Source: Paenibacillus rubinfantis (GTDB taxonomy: Bacteria > Bacillota > Bacilli > Paenibacillales > Paenibacillaceae). Taken from it: a DNA stretch of 64,000 nt. Shown here in pieces: positions 35,309 through 44,282 of the stretch (the stretch's first letter is position 1; every line of letters begins with the position of its first letter). Where the stretch lies: NCBI RefSeq assembly GCF_001486505.1, contig NZ_LN909063.1, positions 617,642 to 681,641 on the forward strand, written 5' to 3'. The translations under genes and the position numbers were made by a program. The notes under the pieces are model-generated. The model was not told where the DNA came from, did not search any database, and worked only from the letters and a program-made list of their open reading frames with translations.

Positions 35309-36419
35309 ATGATCGATCCGAACGTGAAACAGGACATGCGCGAAATCGCGAAGAAATTAACCAACCTTAGGGGGTCTCTTTGACTTAGATCTGAAGCAAG
35401 AGATGATCGCCAACTATGAGGAAAAAATGGCAGCTCCGGACTTCTGGGACGACAACGAGAAAGCCCAGGGGATTATCGCCGAGATGAACGCGGTGAAATC
35501 CTCCGTGGATCAGTACACGGCGCTGCAGAACGAGTATGATGAAATGGAAATGATGGCTGAGCTCGCCGATGAAGAAGGCGACGAGTCCTTGGCCGGAGAG
35601 GTCGCCGATTCCGTTACATCGCTTGTAAAGAAGCTGGAGGAGTTTGAACTTCAGCTGCTGCTCAACCAGCCCTACGACAAGATGAACGCGATTCTCGAAC
35701 TGCATCCCGGCGCCGGCGGCACCGAGTCCCAGGACTGGGGCCAAATGCTGCTGCGGATGTATACCCGCTGGGCGGAGAAGCGTGGCTTCAAGGTCGAGAC
35801 GCTGGACTATCTGCCGGGCGACGAAGCCGGGATCAAGAGCGTTACGCTGTTGATCAAAGGCTACAACGCCTACGGCTATCTGAAGGCGGAGAAAGGCGTA
35901 CACCGCCTGGTGCGGATCTCGCCGTTTGACGCTTCCGGACGCCGGCATACGTCCTTTGTCTCCTGCGACGTCGTGCCGGAGATCAGCGATGACGTGGAGA
36001 TCGAAATCCGTACCGAGGATTTGAAGATTGATACGTACCGCGCCAGCGGCGCCGGCGGCCAGCACATCAACACGACCGACTCGGCGGTGCGGATCACCCA
36101 CATCCCAACCGGGATCGTGGTGACGTGCCAGAACGAACGCTCGCAGATCAAGAACCGCGAACGGGCGATGACGATGCTCCGCTCCAAGCTGTACGAACGC
36201 AAGATCGAGGAACAGCAGCGCGAGCTGGACGAAATCCGCGGCGAGCAGTCGGAAATCGCCTGGGGCAGCCAGATCCGCTCGTACGTGTTCCACCCGTACA
36301 GCATGGTGAAGGATCACCGGACCTCCGTGGAGACGGGCAACGTCGGCGCGGTGATGGACGGGGATCTGGACGCTTTTATCGACGGTTATCTGCGCAGCCA
36401 GATTAAGACGGAGAGCTAA
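35309..36419 (+). CDS. prfB: Peptide chain release factor 2, with programmed +1 frameshift
   Basis: RF2 recognises UGA/UAA stop codons. Translation starts at ATG 35309 (GAAAGGTGA upstream) and runs 24 codons to an in-frame TGA at 35381-35383. The site AGGGGG-TCT-CTT-TGA-C is the classic autoregulatory +1 frameshift with its internal Shine-Dalgarno, after which reading continues in the new frame ([14 protein letters not shown]). The tripeptide region [15 protein letters not shown] (SPF anticodon-like motif) and GAGGQH (GGQ hydrolysis motif) are present. Total length about 369 aa. Confidence 0.97.
35366..35384 (+). promoter_or_regulatory. prfB programmed frameshift site
   Basis: CTT AGG GGG TCT CTT TGA C: an SD-like AGGGGG three bases before the slippery CTT-TGA. 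Low RF2 lets the ribosome shift +1 at CTT, giving feedback control. Confidence 0.95.
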
Positions 36420-36469
36420 GCGGCGTCGAGAGCGCCTAGGCGCAACTTGTCCGAGCCGTTGTTTCATAC

Positions 36470-36508
36470 GACCCACCTTGGCCACGCTTGGTACGGGTGG
36501 GTTTTTCT
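36470..36508 (+). terminator. Terminator of prfB
   Basis: ACCCACC pairs with GGTGGGT across an internal stem, followed by TTTTTC. Confidence 0.88.
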
Positions 36509-36545
36509 TTTTTACATATTGAGATGCATGTAAGGAGGGGCAGGA

Positions 36546-37436
36546 ATGCCGCCGAAAGTCCGAAAACGTAGATTTCATGATTATATCCCGGTCACCGGGC
36601 CGGTTCGTCACATCCTGGATACGGCGATGATCATCGTAGGTTCGTTGATCACAGCTTTGGCGTTTAACCTGTTTCTTGTGCCCAGCAATATCGCCTCGGG
36701 CGGAGTCTCGGGGATTTCGATCATCGTTCAGTCACAGCTTGGCATTGAGCCGGCTTACACGCAGTGGGCCCTGAATATCCCGTTGTTTATCGCCGGTTAC
36801 CTGCTGCTTGGACGTGATTACTCCATTCGGTCCTTACTCGGTACCGTGGTGTTGCCTTTCTTCGTCTTCTTGACGCGGGAGATGCCTGTACCAACGACCG
36901 ATCCGTTGCTGGCTTCTTTATATGGAGGCATCGGTGTAGGGTTTGGGCTTGGCATCGTGTTCCGCGGCCGGGGATCCACCGGCGGGTTATCCACCTTGGC
37001 GCAGATTATCCAGAAATACAGCGGCCTAAGCCTCTCCGTCTGCGTTGTGATGATGGATGGGATTGTGATCGCGTTGGCGGGATTTCTGCTATCCCCGGAA
37101 AAAGCGCTGTACGCTTTAATCGGCTTGTACATCACCGGGAAGATCATCGATGCTATCGAGCTGGGCTTTAATTATACGAAGGTCGCTTACATTATCGCGG
37201 AGCGGACGGAGGAAATCTCGGAGGCGGTGCTTCATCACCTAGACCGGGGGCTGACCAAGCTGGACGGCCGCGGCGGTTACACCGGGGATACGCGGACTGT
37301 GCTGATGGTCGTCGTTGGGCAAAGCGAAGTGACGCGCCTGAAGACGTTGGTGCAGACGTTAGATCCGACTGCTTTTGTGATCATTACGAATGCACATGAA
37401 GTCTTAGGCGAAGGGTTTAAAAGGACGCTTGAATAG
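36546..37436 (+). CDS. YitT-family membrane protein (DUF161 + DUF2179)
   Basis: Protein of 296 aa, start ATG 36546 with AAGGAGGGG. About five to six membrane segments (ALAFNLFLVPSNIASGGVSG, GIGVGFGLGIVFRGRGSTGG) precede a cytoplasmic DUF2179 domain (YIIAERTEEISEAVLHHL, GYTGDTRTVLMVVV). The family is abundant in Firmicutes with unclear transport function. Confidence 0.92.
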   Translation: MPPKVRKRRFHDYIPVTGPVRHILDTAMIIVGSLITALAFNLFLVPSNIASGGVSGISIIVQSQLGIEPAYTQWALNIPLFIAGYLLLGRDYSIRSLLGTVVLPFFVFLTREMPVPTTDPLLASLYGGIGVGFGLGIVFRGRGSTGGLSTLAQIIQKYSGLSLSVCVVMMDGIVIALAGFLLSPEKALYALIGLYITGKIIDAIELGFNYTKVAYIIAERTEEISEAVLHHLDRGLTKLDGRGGYTGDTRTVLMVVVGQSEVTRLKTLVQTLDPTAFVIITNAHEVLGEGFKRTLE

Positions 37437-37454
37437 TGGATAAGGTAAAGATAT

Positions 37455-37491
37455 AAAAGAGCAAGCGCCTTTGCAGGTGCTTGCTCTTTTT
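37455..37491. terminator. Bidirectional terminator between convergent genes
   Basis: AGAGCAAGCGCCT pairs with AGGTGCTTGCTCT, loop of about 4, with A and T runs on opposite sides. Confidence 0.92.
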
Positions 37492-37503
37492 GAACATCTT
37501 ATT

Positions 37504-39015
37504 TTACTCGCTGATGACGACTTCCTTCGTATGGCTATCATCAAACCAGTATGGATTGTAGGAGCTCTCGACGACCCATTCTCCATCTGTATAAATAAGC
37601 TCATAAGTCATCGGGTTCGCTTCTTCAACAGCGGCTTCCGGCGTTACGCCTTGATCATAAGCAACTTCTTCCGCATAATTCTGTACCGTCACTCTTGCGG
37701 TATAATTTCCGTCTCCATTTGTACCTAATCCGATACTGTCAAGATCAAATACGACTTTATTCAATTTCCCCTGATAGGTCCGGCCGCTATCCTTATATTG
37801 TTGAACGTACCCGGTTAATGATTCCAACATGTAGTCGGACAGATTACGGGCCTTTGTAGGATCCAGCGTGTTCAATGAATCGATCCAGCCGAGAATAAAT
37901 TCTTTAGTTGCCTCCATAATCGCTTCCTGGAAGGCATCATTAACAGGATCCAGTTCAACGTACATATAGGAGTCAGTGACCGGGAGGCTTTCGCTTTGTA
38001 CTTTTCCCCAAGGGAATTCCTTCTCCACATACAGTTCATTGACCCCCTCCATAGAGATCGGTCCAATTTCAACCTCTTCTCCCGTTGCTAGCCCGGTGTT
38101 CTTCCCATCGATATAGATGGAAGCCTCATCGTAGTTGGAACGGACCATCATATAACTGCCGTCCAGATACATATCAAGCTGTTCATGGTCATCATCGGAA
38201 CTTGTTAATACCTGATCCTGTTCATTCCGAAGGGAAGTATACTCACCAGCAAACTCGCTCTTGAAAGTATACAGTCCTGGAAGCAACGGTCCGATGGTTG
38301 TCTTGAAATCCGAAGAATCCGCTACAGCGACCTGAAGATCATCCAAATAAATCGCAGCCGCTTCATAGTTGGTTGTGACGTCGACATATACGGGAGTCAT
38401 CTCCAAGACATAATGGTTAAAAAATAGCAGCTGCTTCCCGTCCTTACGCAAGTGAATCAGGCTGTTATAGAACGTATCCCCCGTTACTTCTTCGGAAGAT
38501 GTCTCATGATAATAGGATGCTTGATCGTTCAAGCTGTCAATCAGTTCATCCAAAGCATCTGAATCGGATTCTAGATAACGCATGAACGGTTGTAAGGATT
38601 CCTCATTCAGGGTCAGCGTAGTTCCTTTTTCAATCTGTAGCAGCGTTGCCAGCTTGGCGGCATCCTTCTCCAATAGTGCACTCTCTGTTTTGGCAACTAA
38701 TCTGTCCACATCGGTCAAATATTTTCCGATTTGAACGAATCCCACGACAAGAAGGATGACGGCAAGCGCCGCGGTCAACCCCCACTTGTAACGTTTAATC
38801 CAGGCCCACAGGCGGGAACCGGTTTGGTTCCAGTCGATGGACTGAATCTCCACGGCAGGAATGTAGGAGCTTGATTGAGTTGGATGATTCGAGGAAGGCT
38901 GAGCGTTTAAGTTCGCTTCAGGCGTATGTACTCTTGTGCCGCACTCTGGGCAATGTTCGTAATGACCCTCCAGCTTCTCCCCACATTCGCGACAATAACT
39001 TATCGAATTTTGCAC
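37504..39015 (-). CDS. Zinc-ribbon single-pass membrane protein, TcaA/YvbJ-like
   Basis: Protein of 503 aa. An N-terminal zinc ribbon (CRECGE...CPECGT), a Ser/Pro linker, one membrane helix near residues 80-100 (LTAALAVILLVVGFVQIG), then a large extracellular part of TcaA-like beta domains with repeated ASIYIDGKNTG / AAIYLDDLQVA modules and a C-terminal NTF2-like domain (KEFILGWIDSLNTLDP). TcaA in Staphylococcus affects wall and glycopeptide response. It is adjacent to a second zinc-ribbon membrane protein on the same strand (no intergenic gap), so the two probably act together. Confidence 0.82.
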   Translation of the reverse strand: MQNSISYCRECGEKLEGHYEHCPECGTRVHTPEANLNAQPSSNHPTQSSSYIPAVEIQSIDWNQTGSRLWAWIKRYKWGLTAALAVILLVVGFVQIGKYLTDVDRLVAKTESALLEKDAAKLATLLQIEKGTTLTLNEESLQPFMRYLESDSDALDELIDSLNDQASYYHETSSEEVTGDTFYNSLIHLRKDGKQLLFFNHYVLEMTPVYVDVTTNYEAAAIYLDDLQVAVADSSDFKTTIGPLLPGLYTFKSEFAGEYTSLRNEQDQVLTSSDDDHEQLDMYLDGSYMMVRSNYDEASIYIDGKNTGLATGEEVEIGPISMEGVNELYVEKEFPWGKVQSESLPVTDSYMYVELDPVNDAFQEAIMEATKEFILGWIDSLNTLDPTKARNLSDYMLESLTGYVQQYKDSGRTYQGKLNKVVFDLDSIGLGTNGDGNYTARVTVQNYAEEVAYDQGVTPEAAVEEANPMTYELIYTDGEWVVESSYNPYWFDDSHTKEVVISE

Positions 39016-39831
39016 TTATAGAAAACCTCCGTACATTCCGTAGCCGCCAAAGATATCCGAGAGAATGGACGAAACGCTGTATTCAATAAATTTGAAAAAG
39101 ATATAACCAAATACGAGATTCGCAATCATCGCTCCATAAAGCGGATCCAAACCTGTGATGCTTTCTTTGCGTGTACTGAGTACAACCGCTGTAATTGAAC
39201 TAAACACAATTAGGATTGAAATAATCAGGAACAAAACCGGGATCGTTTCCTTGATATCCAATACGATAGTGAGAATGGCCAGGACAAGTGCGGCGACGGC
39301 GGGAACGAGCATGGTGCCGAACTTGGCCGTTACCGATACATAATTCGTTGAAACCCGAGCCAACCGGATCACAGCAAATGAGATCGCGCTAGCGAGCAGC
39401 AAGGCAATCCAGATGAGTAAGAAAGGTTTCAGGAATCCGCTGCCAAACGAGACATGTCCGCCGTACTTGGATTCACCAATAATAAAGACGAGCGGGAAGA
39501 ACAGTGCAGTCAACACTATAGTAATCATGCCGTTCGTAAAATGATTGGCCGTGACGTTCTGCGTGGTTTGGAAAGGATGAAGCAGCGCTTTAAGAAAATA
39601 AGTCCAATATTGCTTGCTGATCATCAGTCCTTGCTTAGTCGTTTCGCTTTGCTTCACCTTGTTCCAGCCATCTGCCAAAGAAGTGATGGCGGGTACCCCC
39701 TGGCCTGGATCGCTGGCTGCTGGAGCAGCTTCAGCTGCGCCTGACGGTTCATTCCCTGCCAGCAGCGGAGAACCGCATTTTACACAAAATCTCCCTTTCT
39801 CCTGTGGATAACCACAATGCGTGCAATTCAT
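39016..39831 (-). CDS. Zinc-ribbon multi-pass membrane protein
   Basis: Protein of 271 aa. N-terminal zinc ribbon (CTHCGYPQEKGRFCVKCGS), an Ala/Pro linker, then about five to six membrane segments (ITIVLTALFFPLVFIIG, FLLIWIALLLASAISFAVI, MLVPAVAALVLAILTIVLDI). It ends in a Gly/Tyr-rich tail. Its stop abuts the start of the TcaA-like gene. I recognise the general zinc_ribbon-plus-membrane family, not a specific function. Confidence 0.78.
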   Translation of the reverse strand: MNCTHCGYPQEKGRFCVKCGSPLLAGNEPSGAAEAAPAASDPGQGVPAITSLADGWNKVKQSETTKQGLMISKQYWTYFLKALLHPFQTTQNVTANHFTNGMITIVLTALFFPLVFIIGESKYGGHVSFGSGFLKPFLLIWIALLLASAISFAVIRLARVSTNYVSVTAKFGTMLVPAVAALVLAILTIVLDIKETIPVLFLIISILIVFSSITAVVLSTRKESITGLDPLYGAMIANLVFGYIFFKFIEYSVSSILSDIFGGYGMYGGFL

Positions 39832-39974
39832 GAAATATCCTCCTGTAGTTCTATTATATTCTTATTAAATTTAGTTCTGATGAACCAAGCCGTCAATGAG
39901 AAAAAATGACATTTGATGAGATGTTTGTTGAAGACTTAACGTTCGAGTATGGGGAATTAGGAAGGGGATGGAGC

Positions 39975-40018
39975 AAAAAAACCATCCGAATTAGTAAGAA
40001 ATTCGGATGGTTTATTCT
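39975..40018 (-). terminator. Terminator of bshB2
   Basis: AACCATCCGAATT pairs with AATTCGGATGGTT on the minus strand, followed by TTTTTTT. Confidence 0.88.
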
Positions 40019-40028
40019 GCTCAAAACT

Positions 40029-40730
40029 TTATAGCAATCCGTCGTAGATGGAGGTCTCATTAACTTGCGGATACCGCTCGCCCCGCTCCCAAACTAACTC
40101 GAACGATTCGATCTCGAAGCCCGGCGGGACCATTGGTCCCAAGACGCCGAACACCCGCTCTACGCTCCATACTTGCGATTCATGGGCGGCCAGTGCTTGA
40201 CGTTTGGCTTCCCAGCGATCGCCGCCATCTACGCGCAGCACGCTCGAATGCTCCGATGTATACGACCCCAATTGGTTGTAGTATAACTTCTGTACGGTTG
40301 GCGCATGACCGCCAAGCACCACCTCGTTGACGGCGTAATGGATCGCGATATGATCCGGATGGCCGGATAAACCGTCCTCCGGGAACGTGATCACCACCTC
40401 AGCTTGATGGCGCTGCAGGAAATCGGCGATCTTTTCCCGTAGCAAGGTTGGGTCTACCTCACTCAGCTTACCGTCCGGCAACCCCAGTTGCTCAACAACG
40501 GAGATGCCCAAAATCTCAGCAGCTTTATCCAATTCCTTATCTCTGCGGGCAGCCAGCTGCTCGCGTGTCATTTCTCCCAAATGCCCGGTTTTCCCCGCAT
40601 CTCCCCGAGTCGCCGTCAGCAGGACGGCCTGACCTCCTTCGTCGGCGATCTGCCGGATCAGATAAGAACAGCCAAACGTCTCATCATCGGGATGGGCGTA
40701 TAGGAATGCGATCGTTTTACGGTTCGACAT
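40029..40730 (-). CDS. bshB2: Bacillithiol biosynthesis deacetylase BshB2 (PIG-L family)
   Basis: Protein of 233 aa. PIG-L/LmbE zinc deacetylase: AFLYAHPDDETFG (metal-binding HPDD), LTATRGDAGKTGH, FPEDGLSGHPDHIAIH (third metal ligand His). It removes the acetyl group from GlcNAc-malate, the second step of bacillithiol synthesis, possibly alongside another BshB. The segment encoding the ATRGDAGKTGH region is duplicated inside argJ (42246-42402). Confidence 0.9.
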   Translation of the reverse strand: MSNRKTIAFLYAHPDDETFGCSYLIRQIADEGGQAVLLTATRGDAGKTGHLGEMTREQLAARRDKELDKAAEILGISVVEQLGLPDGKLSEVDPTLLREKIADFLQRHQAEVVITFPEDGLSGHPDHIAIHYAVNEVVLGGHAPTVQKLYYNQLGSYTSEHSSVLRVDGGDRWEAKRQALAAHESQVWSVERVFGVLGPMVPPGFEIESFELVWERGERYPQVNETSIYDGLL

Positions 40731-40859
40731 GTTGTTGCCTCTCCTCCTTTATCTGCAGCCTAAGTGGTAAACTCCTTCTTACTATACTTGAATCAGAATA
40801 CAGAATAAAAGTGGCTGGGAGAGGCCTGACATGCAAAGGGAAATTTTTTGCGAGAGTTG

Positions 40860-40888
40860 TTGTATTTATATAAGTTCAACCGTATAAT
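40860..40888 (+). promoter_or_regulatory. Promoter of the arg operon
   Basis: TTGTAT (40860-40865), 17-base spacer, TATAAT (40883-40888), about 78 bp before argC. Confidence 0.7.
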
Positions 40889-40919
40889 AATACATATTTA
40901 CAACGGAATAATGCATATT
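40886..40919 (+). promoter_or_regulatory. Two ARG-box-like operator sites
   Basis: AATAATACATATT (40886-40898) and AATAATGCATATT (40907-40919) are near-palindromes 21 bp apart, exactly the centre-to-centre distance of paired 18-bp ARG boxes with 3 bp between. They overlap the -10 and transcription start, as expected for ArgR/AhrC repression by arginine. Confidence 0.68.
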
Positions 40920-40965
40920 GTTGATGTCATAGGCTTTTACATCGGGAGAGGAAAGCGAGGTTAGC

Positions 40966-42021
40966 ATGGTGAACGGGGAAAAGATGAAAGTAGCCATTGT
41001 CGGTTCCACGGGGTATGGGGGCGTGGAGCTGATTCGTTTTTTATGGGGACATCCGCAGGCCGAGATCGTTTCGGTCATTTCCGTCTCCAGTGCCGGGGAG
41101 CCCTTGACGGACGGATTCCCGCATTTGTCGGAGATCATCGTTCAGCCGCTGGACGGTTTAGATCCCAAGGAGCTCGCGGCAAAGGTGGACGTCGTGTTTA
41201 CGGCAACCCCGTCCGGCGTCAGCGCCAAGCTAGTGCCGCAGCTGCTGGAAGCAGGGCTGAAGGTGATCGATTTGTCCGGCGATTTTCGAATTCAAGACGG
41301 CCGTGAATACGAGGCATGGTATAAGCATGAAGCTCCGAAGGCAGAGTTTCTTGAGCGGGCCGTATACGGCTTAGCCGAAATTTACGGCGATGAAGTCAAA
41401 GGCAAGGAGTTGATCTCCAACCCGGGCTGCTATCCGACTGCAACTCTGCTAGGCCTAATCCCGGCGCTAAGCGCAGGCTGGATTGACTCGGCTAGTATTA
41501 TCATCGACGCCAAGTCGGGCGTATCCGGCGCGGGCCGGGGCATGAACCTAACGAGCCATTATGCGGAAATCAATGAAAATATGAAAGTGTATAAAGTCAA
41601 CAAACATCAGCATATTCCTGAGATCGAGCAAACCTTGGGGCAAATCGCCGGCGAGCCGGTGACGGTGACGTTTACGACGCACCTGGCACCGATGACGCGG
41701 GGGATTATGTGCACGATGTATGCCCAGTTGAAGGGTGCCTATACGGAGGAAGATTTGATCCAGCTGTATCGGCAATACTACGAGGGACGTCCGTTTGTCC
41801 GCATCCGGGACAACGGCAAATGGCCGGCGACCAAAGAGGTGTTTGGCTCCAACTACTGCGACATCGGTTTTGCGGCGGATGCGCGTACGGGCCGACTGAC
41901 GATCGTATCGGTTATCGATAATTTGGTGAAAGGCGCCGCAGGGCAGGCCATCCAAAACCTGAACCTGATGATGGGCTGGGAGGAAACGACTGGTCTGAAG
42001 CTGACGCCGGTTTACCCATAG
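40966..42021 (+). CDS. argC: N-acetyl-gamma-glutamyl-phosphate reductase
   Basis: Protein of 351 aa, start ATG 40966 (AAAGCGAGG upstream; ATG 40984 is an alternative). Third step of arginine synthesis, NADPH-dependent. VAIVGSTGYGGVELIRFL is the nucleotide-binding motif, ELISNPGCYPTA holds the catalytic Cys, and HQHIPEIEQ and THLAPMTRG are conserved. It is the first gene of argCJBDFGH behind two ARG-box-like sites. Confidence 0.96.
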   Translation: MVNGEKMKVAIVGSTGYGGVELIRFLWGHPQAEIVSVISVSSAGEPLTDGFPHLSEIIVQPLDGLDPKELAAKVDVVFTATPSGVSAKLVPQLLEAGLKVIDLSGDFRIQDGREYEAWYKHEAPKAEFLERAVYGLAEIYGDEVKGKELISNPGCYPTATLLGLIPALSAGWIDSASIIIDAKSGVSGAGRGMNLTSHYAEINENMKVYKVNKHQHIPEIEQTLGQIAGEPVTVTFTTHLAPMTRGIMCTMYAQLKGAYTEEDLIQLYRQYYEGRPFVRIRDNGKWPATKEVFGSNYCDIGFAADARTGRLTIVSVIDNLVKGAAGQAIQNLNLMMGWEETTGLKLTPVYP

Positions 42022-42036
42022 GGAAAGGAGTACGTC

Positions 42037-43376
42037 ATGGGAGTGGTTAGTTTATTTCGTACAGCGCCGGAGGGGAGCATTACCTCGCCAAAAGGATTCC
42101 AAGCCGGCGGGCTGCATTGCGGTTTGAAGAAAACGACGCGCAACGATCTCGGCGCGATCCTCTGCGAGGTGCCGGCGGTGGCCGCGGCGGTTTACACGAC
42201 AAACGTATTCCAGGCCGCCCCGCTGAAAGTGACGCGCGAAGTATAAGAGGCAGTCGGGGGTGGCCCAAAACTTTGCAGGTTTTTTCAAATTCTTATCTTT
42301 TCGGGCCGGCCAGTGCCCCCCGGTCATTTCCTTCTAATGCCCGGTTTTCCCCGCATCGCCCCGAGTCGCCGTCAGCCGGCCGGCCTCGCCTTCTTCGCTG
42401 GCGCGCGTGCACGGGCGCGCAAGGCGAAGCCGACGCGTACGCGATGCGCGCCGCAGCGGCGGAAGCATTTGGGCTCGGCGAGAACGAAGTCGCCGTTGCC
42501 TCCACCGGTGTCATCGGCGAGCTGCTGCCGATGGATCGCGTCCACGCCGGCATCATCGGATTGCCGGCGGCCGTAGCGGCGAACGACGAGGGGGCCGAGC
42601 AGTTCTGCCAGGCGATCTTGACCACGGACCTCGTGAAGAAAGAGGTGTGCGTGAAGCTCGACGTGGACGGCCGCGAGGTGACGATCGCCGGGGCCGCCAA
42701 AGGCTCGGGCATGATCCATCCGAATATGGCCACGATGCTGGCGTTCGTCACGACCGATGCCGCCATTGAGCCGCAGGCGCTGCAAGGCCTGCTCGGGCAA
42801 ACGACCGACGTGACGTTTAACATGATCACCGTCGACGGGGATACGAGCACCAACGACATGCTGCTGGCGATGGCCAGCGGATTGGCCGGCAACCGGGAGC
42901 TGTCGCCCGGGCATGCCGATTGGGATGCATTCGCCGCGGCGTTCCGCCACGTGTGCGAGACACTGGCGAAGGCGATTGCCCGCGATGGCGAAGGCGCAAC
43001 GCGCCTGGTGGAGGTCACAGTACACGGTGCCGTGACCGACAACTCCGCCCGCGCGATCGCCAAGACGATCATCGGCTCAAGCCTTGTGAAGTCGGCGGTG
43101 TTTGGCGCGGACGCCAACTGGGGGCGCATCATCGCGGCAGTGGGCCGCGCCGGCGAGCCGGTGAACCCGGAGACGGTGGACATCAAGCTGGGGGAGATCG
43201 TTGTGCTGGAGGGCTCGCGCCCGGTTCCTTTTGATGAGGAAGTGGCGCTGGCGTACTTGAAAGGCGACACAGTTCACATCTCCGTCGACCTGCATAACGG
43301 CCAAGGCGCAGCAACCGCCTGGGGCTGCGATCTGACCTATGACTATGTCCGTATCAATGCGGCGTATCGAACCTAA
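42037..43376 (+). pseudogene. argJ: Bifunctional ornithine acetyltransferase/N-acetylglutamate synthase ArgJ, interrupted
   Basis: The N-terminal part (42037-42246, frame 1) is intact up to [20 protein letters not shown] and then hits a stop. The rest (from about 42405, frame 0) resumes at ACTGAQGEADAYAMR and runs correctly through the self-cleavage region (KGSGMIHPNMATMLAF, nucleophile Thr) to the normal C-terminus. The roughly 20 residues that normally join them (ending NSxxANACTG) are replaced by about 157 bp similar to bshB2, with a frame change. The C-terminal frame is open back to 42117, but without a plausible start. A functional ArgJ alpha subunit cannot be made from this sequence unless it is an assembly error. 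Confidence 0.85.
42246..42402 (-). repeat. bshB2-like segment inside argJ (direct repeat of 40505-40655)
   Basis: The core 42336-42376 matches 40580-40620 at 40 of 41 bases; similarity continues more weakly to about 42262 and 42402. On the minus strand it encodes TATRGDAGKTGH then a stop, and a diverged RKDKNLKKPAKF corresponding to RRDKELDKAAEI of BshB2. Both copies have the same chromosomal orientation. Confidence 0.88.
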
Positions 43377-43438
43377 TAATTTCATAACCTAAATGATTTA
43401 TCAGATGAGATAAACTCCGGAAAGGAGCCAACTAAGCA

Positions 43439-44224
43439 ATGTTTGTGATGAAATGTGGCGGCAGCACGCTCGCGGAGCTGCCGGATTCTTTTTTTAAAGA
43501 CTTGGTGGAGCTGCAGAAGGACGGGATAAAGCCGGTCATCGTGCATGGCGGCGGCCCGGCCATCTCGGAGAACCTTGGCAAGCTGGGGATTGAGAGCAAG
43601 TTCGTCGGCGGGTTGCGTTACACGAGTGAGGAAGTGCTGGACGTCGTGGAAATGGTATTGGCGGGCAGCATCAACAAAACGATCGTGCGCCGCATCAATC
43701 AAAACGGCGGGAAAGCATTGGGCGTGTCCGGCGTGGACGGCGGGTTGCTTCAGGCCAAGCCGGTGGCGAATTACCAAGAGGTTGGACTCGTTGGCGACGT
43801 CACGGCCGTTAATGCTGAACTGATTGGCGGGGTGCTTGACCTCGGGTATATCCCGGTAATTGCTCCCGTCGGCATCGATGCCAACGGCGGGCAGCGTTAT
43901 AACATCAACGCGGACACGGCGGCCGGGGCGGTCGCTTCCGCTCTAGGCGTCTCGCGGATGATCGTCGTTACCGACGTGCCGGGAATTTTGAAGATGACAG
44001 GTAACGAAAAGAAAGTGCTGGAGACGATCACGGTTCAGCAAATCGAGGATATGATCTCAACCGGAGAAATCTACGGAGGAATGATTCCGAAGGTGCGCGC
44101 GGCGGTGGCCTGCATCAGCGGCAGCGTACAAGAAGCCGTGATCGTGGGCGGCAGCGAGCGGGGCGTGCTGGGCAAGGTGTTGTCCGGCGAGCGCATCGGG
44201 ACCCGAATCGTACGCATGGCGTAG
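43439..44224 (+). CDS. argB: N-acetylglutamate kinase
   Basis: Protein of 261 aa, start ATG 43439 with GGAAAGGAG. Amino-acid kinase fold: FVMKCGGSTL (phosphate-binding Lys), VIVHGGGPAIS, YNINADTAAGAVASAL, IVVTDVPGI and YGGMIPKV. The second arginine step; in this family it is often feedback-inhibited by arginine. It lies 62 bp after argJ. Confidence 0.96.
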   Translation: MFVMKCGGSTLAELPDSFFKDLVELQKDGIKPVIVHGGGPAISENLGKLGIESKFVGGLRYTSEEVLDVVEMVLAGSINKTIVRRINQNGGKALGVSGVDGGLLQAKPVANYQEVGLVGDVTAVNAELIGGVLDLGYIPVIAPVGIDANGGQRYNINADTAAGAVASALGVSRMIVVTDVPGILKMTGNEKKVLETITVQQIEDMISTGEIYGGMIPKVRAAVACISGSVQEAVIVGGSERGVLGKVLSGERIGTRIVRMA

Positions 44225-44282
44225 CGAACTGGTGGAGACGAGGTTATATTAGTATTTAAGAAGATGGGAGTGGAAAAAGACG

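Noticed and set aside
42052..42327. Minus-strand small gene within argJ
   Set aside because: It is the bshB2-like fragment read through into argJ antisense; not an independent gene.
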